Made by a program: the position numbers and the translations under genes
The notes under the pieces: generated by a model
Told to the model about the DNA's origin: nothing
Seen by the model: the letters and a program-made list of their open reading frames with translations, nothing else
The model's database searches: none
Part shown: positions 17,156 to 25,750 of the stretch, piece by piece
How the letters are laid out: each line of letters starts with the position of its first letter
How positions within the stretch are numbered: position 1 is the first letter of the stretch
NCBI GenBank assembly: GCA_031421635.1
Contig: JANOPA010000067.1
Location: 4,520-68,519, forward strand
From: JAPOKJ01 sp031421635
GTDB lineage: Bacteria > Pseudomonadota > Gammaproteobacteria > Burkholderiales > Burkholderiaceae_E
DNA: 64,000 nt
Direction of reading: 5' to 3'

Positions 17156-18163
17156 ATGGAGCTGAATTTAATAAAACCAATCGATAGCGAGCGACGGGCT
17201 TGTCTGCGTATGGCATTTTTTGCCAGTCTTTGCCTTGCTGCTCACACAACCCACGCGCAGTCGGATCGCCCTCTCAAACTGGTGGTGCCTTTCGCCCCAG
17301 GCGGCGGCAATGATATCTTTGCGCGAGCCTTGGCCAAGGGCCTCACTGACTTACGCGGGCAAGCGGTTGTGGTGGAGAACAAGGCAGGTGCAGGCGGCAA
17401 CCTGGGTACGTCAGAAGTTGTGCGCAGTCCGGCTGATGGCCATACTTTATTACTGGGCCACAGTGGTACCGTATCCATTAACCCTGTGCTCTATAAAAGC
17501 CTCAAGTTCGATGCTCGCACTGATTTGCAACCGGTCGCCATGTTTGCGCAGTCAGCACTCGTCCTGGTCGTGCCGGCAAATTCCAGTGTACAAACGGTCG
17601 CCAGCTTGATTGCTGAGGCCAGGGCCGCATCAGGCGCTTGGAACTTTTCGTCGGCGGGGGCGGGGACCGGTGGACACTTAACGGGTGAACTCTTTCAACA
17701 AATGACCGGTATTTCCATGCGCCACATTCCCTACAAAGGGACGGCTCCTGCGCTTGCTGATGTCGCGGGAGGTCAAGTGCAAATGTGTTTTAGCGTGCTA
17801 CCTCCTGCTCTGGCTTTGATCAAAGCGGGTAAGCTAAAAGCTATTGCGGTCACTTCGAGTGCGCGCTTGCCGAGCCTTCCTCAAGTGCCAACCGTTGCTG
17901 AGTCCGGGCTGAGCAGTTTAAAAGGGTTCGAAAGTATTGTGACCTACGGACTACTAGCGCCTGCGGGCCTAGCATCCGAGAAGCGGCGAGAGCTCGAAGT
18001 GCAAATCCTCAAAGTAGCATCAACCAGCGATTTTCAACTGCGACTTGCGGCTGAAGGCGCCGTGCCCATGCTTGGAGGCGCGGCGGAGTATGCGCGTTTG
18101 ATCAAGAATGAAAGCGGCAAATGGGCGGAGGTTGTGAGGTTGTCTGGCGCGAGTGAGAACTGA
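17156..18163 (+). CDS. Bug-family periplasmic substrate-binding protein
   Basis: 335 residues, signal peptide ending HTTHAQ. Signatures: LVVPFAPGGGNDIFARALA, VVENKAGAGGNLGTSEVVRSPADGHTLL, HIPYKGTAPALADVAGGQVQM and PQVPTVAESGL. It starts at 17156, five bases after the esterase stop with AAGG between, so the pair forms an operon. A likely ligand is the aromatic or other acid released by the esterase, by context only. No TctAB genes nearby. Confidence 0.93.
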   Translation: MELNLIKPIDSERRACLRMAFFASLCLAAHTTHAQSDRPLKLVVPFAPGGGNDIFARALAKGLTDLRGQAVVVENKAGAGGNLGTSEVVRSPADGHTLLLGHSGTVSINPVLYKSLKFDARTDLQPVAMFAQSALVLVVPANSSVQTVASLIAEARAASGAWNFSSAGAGTGGHLTGELFQQMTGISMRHIPYKGTAPALADVAGGQVQMCFSVLPPALALIKAGKLKAIAVTSSARLPSLPQVPTVAESGLSSLKGFESIVTYGLLAPAGLASEKRRELEVQILKVASTSDFQLRLAAEGAVPMLGGAAEYARLIKNESGKWAEVVRLSGASEN

Positions 18164-18273
18164 GCGACACTTCCAAGGACTTGCGCAGGATAAGGCAACC
18201 TTTGCAGCTGCGCGAGGGATGCAGTTCATTGAAGACGCCTACAATATGAGGCCATAACGTTTCCCTCAACCGA

Positions 18274-19137
18274 ATGCCCAACCTCTCCCGCCTAGCCCCC
18301 GCCATTCCCCTGCTTTTCGTATTTCTCTGGAGCACTGGTTTCATCGGTGCCAAGTACGGCCTGCCGCATGCCGAACCTTTGACGTTCCTGTTTCTGCGCT
18401 ACATCGCGGTGATTGTTTTGATGACCGTGATGGCCTTCGCCAGCAAAGCGCTTTGGCCCAGGACTCGGGAGCAGTGGTTTCACCTGGGTGTTTCAGGCGT
18501 ACTGGTGCATGCGATTTATTTGGGGGGTGTGTTTACCGCGATCTCTAAAGGCTTTCCAGCGGGCCTGTCGAGCTTGGTGGTTGGCTTGCAGCCTTTACTC
18601 ACCGCCTTTGTCGCGGCGGGCTTGCTCAAAGAAAAGGTTACTACCCGTCAATGGCTTGGTTTGGCTTTGGGCTTGGTCGGCATTGCCCTGGTATTGTCGG
18701 GGCGTCTCCAGTCGGGGTTCGACTTGAATGGCCTGGGCTTTGCGGTGTTGGCCTTGCTGGGGATCACCGCCGGTACTTTGTATCAAAAAAGATTTTGCCC
18801 GAACTTTGACTGGCGCACTGGCTCAGTCGCTCAATTTATCCCGACGGCGGCTTTGACCCTTATCGGCGTTCTCGCGACCGAAAGCTTCAATGTGGAGTTC
18901 GTGCCGGACTTTATTTTTGCTTTGTCTTGGCTGGTGTTTGTGTTGTCACTCGGTGCAATGACCTTGTTGAATTATTTGATCCGTTCCGGCACCTCCGTCA
19001 ACGTTGCAAGTCTGTTTTACTTGGTACCTGCCAGTACTACCGCTATTGCCTGGTTGATGTTCGGCGAAAAGCTGACGGCCCTTGCTTTGGTGGGGGTTTT
19101 GGTGACGATTGTTGGGGTTTATCTGTCTCGTAAGTAA
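18274..19137 (+). CDS. EamA/DMT-family membrane transporter
   Basis: 287 residues with ten predicted membrane segments in two five-helix halves, the drug/metabolite transporter fold (residues 6-25 FLWSTGFIGAKYGLP; second half LGAMTLLNYLIRSGTSVNVASLFYLVPASTTAIAWLMFGE). The FLWSTGFIG start and the second-half VASLFYLVP motif are typical of EamA proteins exporting amino acids or metabolites. The ATG at 18274 has no strong ribosome site. Substrate cannot be predicted. Confidence 0.9.
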   Translation: MPNLSRLAPAIPLLFVFLWSTGFIGAKYGLPHAEPLTFLFLRYIAVIVLMTVMAFASKALWPRTREQWFHLGVSGVLVHAIYLGGVFTAISKGFPAGLSSLVVGLQPLLTAFVAAGLLKEKVTTRQWLGLALGLVGIALVLSGRLQSGFDLNGLGFAVLALLGITAGTLYQKRFCPNFDWRTGSVAQFIPTAALTLIGVLATESFNVEFVPDFIFALSWLVFVLSLGAMTLLNYLIRSGTSVNVASLFYLVPASTTAIAWLMFGEKLTALALVGVLVTIVGVYLSRK

Positions 19138-19161
19138 TTCTTGTTGGGAATTGGATCGGTC

Positions 19162-20307
19162 ATGCATTTTTCTAATAGCTCAGGCAATCAAAGCTCGCTT
19201 CCAGCCCTGGCATTGCCTGAGGGAATTCGCTCGCGACAAATCGAAGGAGTCAATGGTCTATCAATGCATGTGCTCGAAGCTGGTCTTGCCGAAGTAGGCC
19301 GACCCTGCATTCTCTTACTGCATGGCTTTCCCGAACTTGCCTATAGCTGGCGCAAGGTCATGCCCGAGCTTGCGGATGCAGGGTACTACGTGATTGCACC
19401 CGATCTACGCGGCTATGGTCGTACTTCCGGGTGGGACGCCCGCTACGAGGGCGACGTAGCCAGTTTTCGTATGACACACTTGGTACGCGACACAGTTGCG
19501 CTCGTGACGGCGCTGGGCATGAGTTCGGTTCACACCGTGGTCGGCCATGATTTCGGTTCGCCTTTGGCTGCCTGGTGCGCATTGATTCATCCGGAGATTT
19601 TCCATTCGCTGGCGATGATGAGCGCACCATTCGGCGGGCCGCCTGGTCCAGCGACTGCCTCATCGATTCACGAAGAGTTGCGCGCGTTACCCCGGCCACG
19701 TAAGCACTATCAGTGGTACTACTCCACGTCACATGCGAATACGGACATGCTCAACGCCGAGCAGGGCCTTCACGCTTTTCTTAGGGCCTACTATCATTCA
19801 AAAAGCGCGGACTGGACCGGTAACCAACCTGCGCCGCTTCTGAGCTGGACCGCCACCGAGTTCGCCAGGCTTCCGACCTACTATGTGATGGATCACGACC
19901 TGACGATGCCGCAAACGGTTCTGCCCTACACGCCGAGCACCCAGGAAATAGCGGCGTGCAAATGGATGCCTGACATTGAACTCGCGGTGTACGAGAGTGA
20001 GTACGCAAGGGTCGGCTTTCAAGGGGGCTTGCAGTGGTATCGCTGCGCTACTGACCCTGGGTTTTTAAATGAGCTACGTGCTTTCGGCGGGCGCGCGATC
20101 AATGTGCCGGCTTGCTATATCGCTGGTGCGAGCGACTGGGGTATTTATCAAAAGCCCGGCGAGTTTGAGCGCATGCAACACTTGGGATGCACGGATATGC
20201 GCGGCTGCCATCGCGTTCCAGGTGCAGGGCATTGGGTGCAACAAGAGCAGCCTCGCGAGACGGTACGGCTGTTACTCGAATTTATTGCAACCGTAAAGAC
20301 GTCTTGA
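19162..20307 (+). CDS. Epoxide hydrolase-like alpha/beta hydrolase
   Basis: About 381 residues. Family signatures: the oxyanion HGFPELAYSW, the nucleophile Asp in VVGHDFGSPLAAW, a cap-domain Tyr in PTYYVMDHD, and the C-terminal GAGHWVQQEQP with the catalytic His. An Asp rather than Ser nucleophile places it with epoxide hydrolases and haloalkane-dehalogenase-like enzymes, and the HGFPE motif favours epoxides. A TTG at 19141 is an alternative start. It lies 24 bases after the transporter and 56 bases before a Bug gene, all in one direction. Confidence 0.85.
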   Translation: MHFSNSSGNQSSLPALALPEGIRSRQIEGVNGLSMHVLEAGLAEVGRPCILLLHGFPELAYSWRKVMPELADAGYYVIAPDLRGYGRTSGWDARYEGDVASFRMTHLVRDTVALVTALGMSSVHTVVGHDFGSPLAAWCALIHPEIFHSLAMMSAPFGGPPGPATASSIHEELRALPRPRKHYQWYYSTSHANTDMLNAEQGLHAFLRAYYHSKSADWTGNQPAPLLSWTATEFARLPTYYVMDHDLTMPQTVLPYTPSTQEIAACKWMPDIELAVYESEYARVGFQGGLQWYRCATDPGFLNELRAFGGRAINVPACYIAGASDWGIYQKPGEFERMQHLGCTDMRGCHRVPGAGHWVQQEQPRETVRLLLEFIATVKTS

Positions 20308-20363
20308 ACCCCTTGATCGAAAACCTTAGCCAAACTAGGTTCATGTTTACCCTGGAAAAACGA

Positions 20364-21338
20364 ATGTTCGAACCTTACATAAAAGGCTTGCTTTTTGCTG
20401 CGACCATGTTCTCCTTGGGGTTGCCGCAGTATAGTCACGCCGCGTATCCTGAAAAACCGATTCGGCTCATTGTCGGCTTCACACCGGGTGGCACCGCCGA
20501 CGGTGTGGGCCGTATTCTTGCTGCGTCGATGGGGCCGCGTTTAGGTCAAACCATTGTGGTCGAGAACCGCGCTGGTGCCAATGGAAACATTGCAACCGAT
20601 CTTGTGCAACGCGCCGCACCCGATGGCTACACGATCTTCTTCACTTCGATTGGGCATGCAGTGAATCCTTCACTGTATAAGGAAGCAAAGTACGATCCTG
20701 TCAAAGACTTCACTCCCATCGGCCAAGTCCTGAGCGCGCCGAATGTCCTGGTGGTGCCCGCCAGCTCTCCATTCAATAGCGTCAAGGAGCTGGTCAACTA
20801 TGCCAAGGCCAACCCTGGCAAGCTCGACTTTGCTTCTTCTGGAGGTGGCGCTTCGGTGCATCTGTCCGGGGAGCTCTTTAAGCAATTGACGGGAATCTAT
20901 ATGGTGCACATACCCTATCGAGGGACGGGCAGTCTGTTGCCAGATCTTCTGAGCGGCCAGGTCGCCATGAGTTTTCCGAACTTGCCTACGGCCTTACCCT
21001 TCATTCAGAATGGAAAACTGAAGGCCTTGGGTGTCACCACGGCTAAACGCTCTGCAGCGGCCCCGCAAATTCCTTCCCTGGCCGAAGCTGGTGTGCCCAG
21101 CTACAACATGTCCACCTGGTACGGTCTGATTGGCCCGGCCAATATGCCCACCGATATTGTGCGTCGCTTGAATCTTGAGCTGCGCAATGTTTTGCAGGAT
21201 CCGCAAGTCAGGGGCAAACTCGTGGCGCAAGGTGTCGATCCGGTGACGGGGACTCCAGAAGCTTTCGGAACATTTATCGAAAATGAAACGAAAAGCTGGG
21301 CGGCGCTGCTAAAGACGATTAAAGTAGACCTCAACTAA
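20364..21338 (+). CDS. Bug-family periplasmic substrate-binding protein
   Basis: 324 residues, signal ending QYSHAA. Core motifs: IRLIVGFTPGGTADGVGRILA, VVENRAGANGNIATDLVQRAAPDGYTI, HIPYRGTGSLLPDLLSGQVAM and PQIPSLAEAGVPSY. I prefer the ATG at 20364, with GGAAAA upstream; 20343 is also possible. An SDR gene follows nine bases after the stop and then an amidase, so the four genes from the epoxide-hydrolase-like one could form a catabolic unit. Confidence 0.92.
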   Translation: MFEPYIKGLLFAATMFSLGLPQYSHAAYPEKPIRLIVGFTPGGTADGVGRILAASMGPRLGQTIVVENRAGANGNIATDLVQRAAPDGYTIFFTSIGHAVNPSLYKEAKYDPVKDFTPIGQVLSAPNVLVVPASSPFNSVKELVNYAKANPGKLDFASSGGGASVHLSGELFKQLTGIYMVHIPYRGTGSLLPDLLSGQVAMSFPNLPTALPFIQNGKLKALGVTTAKRSAAAPQIPSLAEAGVPSYNMSTWYGLIGPANMPTDIVRRLNLELRNVLQDPQVRGKLVAQGVDPVTGTPEAFGTFIENETKSWAALLKTIKVDLN

Positions 21339-21347
21339 GGAGTTTCT

Positions 21348-22121
21348 ATGGCCTACAATCTCTTCGATCTCAAAGGCAAAGTGGCCTTAATTACTGGGGG
21401 CAATTCCGGTATTGGTTTAGGTATGGCGAAAGCCTTGGCCGAGGCTGGTGCATCAATCGCCATTTGGGGCACCAACGTCGAGAAGAACGAAAAAGCACGA
21501 AGCGAGCTTGAGAGTCTTGGCGCAAAGGTGCTTGCCCTGCAATGTGATGTGGGCGATGAGCAGGCCGTTGAGTCGGCCTTTGCCGCAACACTCATGAAGC
21601 TTGGACGGGTTGATGCCTGCTTTGCGAATGCTGGTGTTTCGGGCAAGGGGGTGAAGTCCTTTACTGAAATGACTAGCGAGGAATGGAACCGGGTCATGAG
21701 AGTCAATCTCGATGGTGCTTTCTACACCCTGCGAGCCGCGGCCCGCCATATGGTGGAGCGAGGCGGTGGCGGTACCTTGGTAGGCACGGCATCACTGGCT
21801 GCGATTGAAGGAGCTGCCCGCTCCGAACATTACGCCGCAACCAAGGGTGCGATGGTCTCCATGGTGCGCGCCTTGGCGGTAGAGTTCGCACGTCACGGCA
21901 TTCGCGCAAATTCGATTTTGCCAGGCTGGATTGAAACCGATATGACGTCCAAGAGCATCGGCAATGAAAAGTTCGTCAGTAATGTGATGCCCCGCATCCC
22001 CATGCGACGCTGGGGGACGGGTGCAGACTTTGGTGGAATCGCGGTGTACCTTACAAGTGATGCGTCGACATATCACACGGGTGATACATTTTTGATTGAT
22101 GGCGGTTACGCGCTGTTTTGA
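21348..22121 (+). CDS. Short-chain dehydrogenase/reductase
   Basis: 257 residues of the classical SDR family. TGGNSGIG (16-23) binds the cofactor; NAG at 94-96; catalytic Ser149, Tyr162 and Lys166 (YAATK). The motif after strand beta-2, IAIWGTN, lacks an obvious Asp or Arg preference, so NAD versus NADP is uncertain. The C-terminal GDTFLIDGGYALF is the usual close. AAGGAG at seven bases before the ATG. It follows a Bug gene by nine bases. Confidence 0.94.
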   Translation: MAYNLFDLKGKVALITGGNSGIGLGMAKALAEAGASIAIWGTNVEKNEKARSELESLGAKVLALQCDVGDEQAVESAFAATLMKLGRVDACFANAGVSGKGVKSFTEMTSEEWNRVMRVNLDGAFYTLRAAARHMVERGGGGTLVGTASLAAIEGAARSEHYAATKGAMVSMVRALAVEFARHGIRANSILPGWIETDMTSKSIGNEKFVSNVMPRIPMRRWGTGADFGGIAVYLTSDASTYHTGDTFLIDGGYALF

Positions 22122-22200
22122 AGATGGATTGGTTGCGATTGAGTTACGCAAGTATTTTGTGCCACGAGTTCCGGCTCTGCTCTTCAAGTGAAACCTCGTA

Positions 22201-23598
22201 ATGTCTGAAATTTGGCGTCTATCCGCGTCTGAGCTTGCCGCTCACGTACGCAATCGAAGCATCTCTGCATCCGAAGCCGCTCAAGCCGCTCTAGCGCGCT
22301 GCGATCAGGTTAACCCAAGAATTAACGCGGTGATTCAAAGCGATCCCGCAGCAGTCTTGAGGCGAGCCGCGAACCTGGATAAGCGCCTCGCTGCGGGCGA
22401 AGATGTTGGGCTTTTGGCGGGCGTACCCATCACCGTCAAGGTCAATCTGGATCAGGCTGGCTTTGCCACTACAAATGGCGTGACCCTCCAAAAAGATGTC
22501 ATCGCTCACGAGAATAGCCCGGTAGTGGATGCTTTCCTGAAGGCCGGTGCAGTCATCATTGGGCGCACCAATACCCCAGCCTTCTCTTATCGCTGGTTTA
22601 CCAATAACTTACTGCATGGCCACACTTTTAATCCGCGTGATCGCTCGATCACACCGGGCGGTTCTTCGGGCGGGGCTGCATCGGCAGTGACTTCTGGAAT
22701 TGGCCATTTGGCCCACGGCACTGACATCGCGGGCTCAATTCGTTATCCGGCCTACGCCTGCGGGGTGCATGGCCTACGTCCAACCCTAGGACGAATTGCG
22801 GCCTATAACGCGACTGTGGGTGATCGCACCGCAGGCGCGCAATTGACGGCAGTCTCGGGACCGATTGGCCGCACAATCGCTGATCTCCGTCTGGCCCTTG
22901 AAGTCCTCACCGTTCGAGACTTGCGTGATCCTTGGTGGGTTCCCGCACCTCTGGTTGGTCCTGCGCGAGAGAAAAAGGTTGCACTCTGTTACGCGCCTGA
23001 CGGTATGCAGGTCAGCGCCGAAGTGATCGCGGCTTTGCAAGACGCTGCTGCTCGGTTACGCGACGCGGGCTACGTGGTGGAGGAGGTTCCGAATACGCCC
23101 GAATTTACCGAGGCTGCGAGCTTGCAAGTCAAGCTTTGGTTGGGTGATGGGTTTGATGCCATGCTGGCTGCCGCTGAAAAAGAAGGTGACCCGGGTGCCC
23201 TGGCGGCGCTGCGCGGACAGGCCGATCATGTGCAAGGTCTTGACCTTCGCGCATACAGTGCAATTTTGCTGCGCCGGGCGACCTTGTTACGTAACTGGGA
23301 GCAGTTCTTGGCGGCGTATTCGGCGCTCCTGATTCCCGTAAGCGGGGAGGCCCCGTTTCCGGATGATTTGGACCTCAAAGACTCCGCAAGTTACCAACGC
23401 GTGTGGCGTGCGCAAGTGACTCAAGTTGGTTTACCCTTTATGGGCTTGCCGGGTCTTGCGGTCGCGACGGGGATGAATGGCACGGTACCCATCGGAGTTC
23501 AACTGGTTGCAAGTCGCTACCGGGAAGATCTGCTCTTGGACGTTGGCGAAGAGATTGCCAAGCGTGGTGCGCCTCCTTCGCCTATTGATCCCGTTTGA
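22201..23598 (+). CDS. Amidase signature family enzyme
   Basis: 465 residues with the complete Ser-cisSer-Lys triad: Lys80 (VPITVKVN), Ser155 in the Gly/Ser-rich TPGGSSGGAA and the nucleophile Ser179 in DIAGSIRYPA. It is full length for the family and hydrolyses a carbon-nitrogen bond of an amide, carbamate or similar; the substrate is unclear. It begins 79 bases after the SDR stop. It is not a GatA-type enzyme as no GatB or GatC is present. Confidence 0.92.
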   Translation: MSEIWRLSASELAAHVRNRSISASEAAQAALARCDQVNPRINAVIQSDPAAVLRRAANLDKRLAAGEDVGLLAGVPITVKVNLDQAGFATTNGVTLQKDVIAHENSPVVDAFLKAGAVIIGRTNTPAFSYRWFTNNLLHGHTFNPRDRSITPGGSSGGAASAVTSGIGHLAHGTDIAGSIRYPAYACGVHGLRPTLGRIAAYNATVGDRTAGAQLTAVSGPIGRTIADLRLALEVLTVRDLRDPWWVPAPLVGPAREKKVALCYAPDGMQVSAEVIAALQDAAARLRDAGYVVEEVPNTPEFTEAASLQVKLWLGDGFDAMLAAAEKEGDPGALAALRGQADHVQGLDLRAYSAILLRRATLLRNWEQFLAAYSALLIPVSGEAPFPDDLDLKDSASYQRVWRAQVTQVGLPFMGLPGLAVATGMNGTVPIGVQLVASRYREDLLLDVGEEIAKRGAPPSPIDPV

Positions 23599-23760
23599 TT
23601 TTACTTCTGCGTTTATGTGAACCCAGGCGGCCTCACTGAAGTTGCGATCGGCCCTATTCGCGAGTCTTAACAAACTCGTCACACTTACCTGCGCTCCCGA
23701 ATTTAAGATACCTCGAACCGAGAAAAGCTCTTCTCGTTGCATCAACATTCAAGGTCTCTT
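23599..23760. promoter_or_regulatory. Intergenic before the adhesin-like fragment
   Basis: 162 bases; GTCTCTT close to the next ATG includes AAGG as ribosome site. I see no terminator or clear promoter. Confidence 0.3.
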
Positions 23761-24387
23761 ATGGGTTCTAAAATAGAATTGATTGCCCGCCATGCAAGGG
23801 GCGGTGAATTGCAAACAACTCTGTGTAGAAATGGCGAATCACTGGCAGCAAAAGCCCAAACTCTTTACGAGATGAAGCTCGATGGCGATACCATTCCGAG
23901 CGGTACGTGCATTACCCGTCAAGAGGACGAATTGCATTTCAAATTTCCTGACCGGGCGACCTTCGATATTACCGATTGGAACAACGCCCATGGTTCAAGC
24001 TTTGTGGTCGTGTCCGGCGCAATGGCTTTTGAAGACGTCGCTGGGAAATTTGTGACGATGCATAGTCTTAAAGGGGGCACGTTCAGCATATTCTCGAAGG
24101 CTGGTGCTTTTCTTGGCCTGCTTGGCTCATCGAATTCTTCAAATTTTCTAGCTTTAGCCGCTATCCTTGCCCGGCTTCGACTTCCGCGAACACCCAGCGG
24201 ATTACCCTGCATCGAACACGGTGACGGACTGAACCGCATGAGCGTCATCGCGACAAGGGCCGAACCGGAACGCTTATCCAGAGTTGGAAACTCTATCCAC
24301 GACTTAAGCTTCTCCAAGCCTGCGATCAAAGAAAGAGCAATTCGATGTACCTGCAACTTCGCTGGAGCAATCAATATCAATTCCTGA
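23761..24387 (+). CDS. Adhesin N-terminal prefix-domain protein, truncated
   Basis: 208 residues. Residues 1-100 resemble the short N-terminal prefix of large biofilm adhesins of the BapA/LapF type: IELIARHARGG, then TLYEMKLDGDTIPS and a beta-rich DELHFKFPDRATFDITDWNN. In such adhesins this is followed by a linker and many Ig-like repeats exported by a type I system. Here the rest (about residue 110 onwards, with GAFLGLLGSSNSSNFLALAA then a basic, low-complexity tail) ends without any repeat, so the gene looks truncated or frameshifted. Starts at ATG 23761 with AAGG. Identification is from pattern only, at moderate confidence. Confidence 0.5.
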   Translation: MGSKIELIARHARGGELQTTLCRNGESLAAKAQTLYEMKLDGDTIPSGTCITRQEDELHFKFPDRATFDITDWNNAHGSSFVVVSGAMAFEDVAGKFVTMHSLKGGTFSIFSKAGAFLGLLGSSNSSNFLALAAILARLRLPRTPSGLPCIEHGDGLNRMSVIATRAEPERLSRVGNSIHDLSFSKPAIKERAIRCTCNFAGAININS

Positions 24388-24584
24388 GGAGCGAAGCCTC
24401 GTTGTCGTTTTTGGATATGCAGAGCATTTTCACCAAACGTCCATCGGTCTGCCTATGGAAACCAATGGTCCAAGATACTGCGCTTAACTTGCACAAGCAC
24501 TGGCGAGGCCCGAAGAACTCTGGCAAGCTTGAACGGAGCGAAGGCCACCGCCAACGCAAGGATTGAGTCTTTCCAGGAAAAGTC
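24388..24584. other. Non-coding, possible adhesin debris
   Basis: About 200 bases before the response regulator. No conserved coding frame or terminator is visible; may be remains of the truncated adhesin gene. Confidence 0.3.
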
Positions 24585-25313
24585 ATGCACATCGCCATAG
24601 TAGAGGACGATCGGGATCAATTAGAGCTTCTCTCCCTCATCGTGAGAGGGGGCCAACACAGCACTCAGGGCTTCGAGACTGTGAATGCCGTCGTAGACAC
24701 TCTCAAGACTCATCGCTTCGATCTTTTGCTGGTTGACTGGACCCTTCCCGACGCCACTGGCGCCGACCTTTTAAAATGGGTGCGAGCCAACCTCGGATGG
24801 GAGCTTCCTGTCGTGATTGTGACCGCAAGAGACGACGAAGAGACGGTCTGCTCGGCACTCAAATGTGGCGCTGACGACTTTATCGTCAAACCTGCAAAGC
24901 CCCTGGAATTGCTAGCCCGAATTGAAGCCGTGGCACGTCGCTCGAAGCCCGGAGCCCTACCGCTTTTGAGAATGGGAGCCTATGAAGTTGATGTCCAGCG
25001 CCAAATTTTGTCCTTTAACGGTAAACCTGTTCCGATGACTCAAAAGGAATTCGATTTGTCAGTCTGTCTTTTTCAAAACCCGGGGAAATTGATGTCCCGC
25101 GATCACCTACTCAATAAAGTGTGGGGACTCAACACCGAAGTCGACACGCGCACCGTCGATACCCATGTTAGTCGCCTGCGTAAAAAGCTTTTTCTTGATG
25201 GCAAGCAGGGCTGGAAACTAGTGCCGGTGTACGGCTATGGATATCGTTTCGATAGGGTCGATATAGAAGAGGCGGTCACCGGTAAAGCGAACGAATTAAG
25301 CCACTGCGCATAG
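24585..25313 (+). CDS. OmpR/PhoB-type response regulator
   Basis: 242 residues. Receiver domain 1-118 with acidic pair at 8-9 (VEDD), phosphorylation Asp51 (LLVDWTLP), Thr in VTAR and Lys102 (VKPAKP). The winged-helix output (125-228) has QKEFDLSVCLFQNPGKLMSRDHLLNKVWG and RTVDTHVSRLRKKL. AGGAAAAG precedes the ATG. No cognate histidine kinase is adjacent, so it is an orphan. Its 3' end overlaps the convergent YcgR-N-like gene by 79 bases. It lies at the end of the polysaccharide locus and could control it. Confidence 0.94.
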   Translation: MHIAIVEDDRDQLELLSLIVRGGQHSTQGFETVNAVVDTLKTHRFDLLLVDWTLPDATGADLLKWVRANLGWELPVVIVTARDDEETVCSALKCGADDFIVKPAKPLELLARIEAVARRSKPGALPLLRMGAYEVDVQRQILSFNGKPVPMTQKEFDLSVCLFQNPGKLMSRDHLLNKVWGLNTEVDTRTVDTHVSRLRKKLFLDGKQGWKLVPVYGYGYRFDRVDIEEAVTGKANELSHCA

Positions 25314-25750
25314 TCCTTTGCTTTCGTGTTGCTCACCCCAGAAAATGCCCTCTTTCTGAGACAAATCAGTCGAGAGGGTGTTTTGGCACGCAAGACACGG
25401 TCATCCTCGACCAGCACGCCATTCAAAGTGAGAAGAATCGCGCCAAAGAGCGACGGAACGATGAGCTTAAGGCCGGCTCCGGGGTCGACCCCAGACTCTG
25501 CACTTTCGATGTCGCGCCGCAGGCAAACAGCCGATTGATAGCGTCCCACAAACGTCATCGAAGTCAAATAGTGCCGACTTCCGCCGACCATGATCAACTT
25601 TCGCTTGTCTCTAATTAATTTGTCGATAACCTTATTAATTACCGAGCGATCAGCAACACCCATGATGGGCGAGCCTCGATCTGCGGGATTCGACTCTAAG
25701 GCCATTTCACTCGCGCCTCGCCCGGTGTGTCGCCGATTTTGTAAGATCAT
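25235..25750 (-). CDS. YcgR-N (PilZN)-like protein without PilZ
   Basis: 171 residues. The region VINKVIDKLIRDKRKLIMVGGSRHY, LKLIVPSLFGAILLTLNGVLVEDDRVLRAKTPSRLICLRKRAF follows the plan of the N-terminal YcgR/PilZN beta-barrel domain, including the ending Leu-x-x-Leu-Arg-Lys-Arg that in YcgR leads into the c-di-GMP-binding RxxxR motif. The PilZ domain itself is missing. The gene starts with ATG overlapping the upstream flippase stop by ATGA, which shows it is translated as part of the polysaccharide operon. It overlaps the convergent response regulator by 79 bases. A regulatory link to c-di-GMP is inferred and less sure than the operon link. Confidence 0.6.
   Translation of the reverse strand: MILQNRRHTGRGASEMALESNPADRGSPIMGVADRSVINKVIDKLIRDKRKLIMVGGSRHYLTSMTFVGRYQSAVCLRRDIESAESGVDPGAGLKLIVPSLFGAILLTLNGVLVEDDRVLRAKTPSRLICLRKRAFSGVSNTKAKDYAQWLNSFALPVTASSISTLSKRYP

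Noticed and set aside
24345..24566. 73-codon frame before the response regulator
   Set aside because: No homology and no ribosome site; composition not protein-like.
25326..25538. Plus-strand short frame after the response regulator
   Set aside because: Antisense to the YcgR-N-like gene, which has a translational-coupling start.
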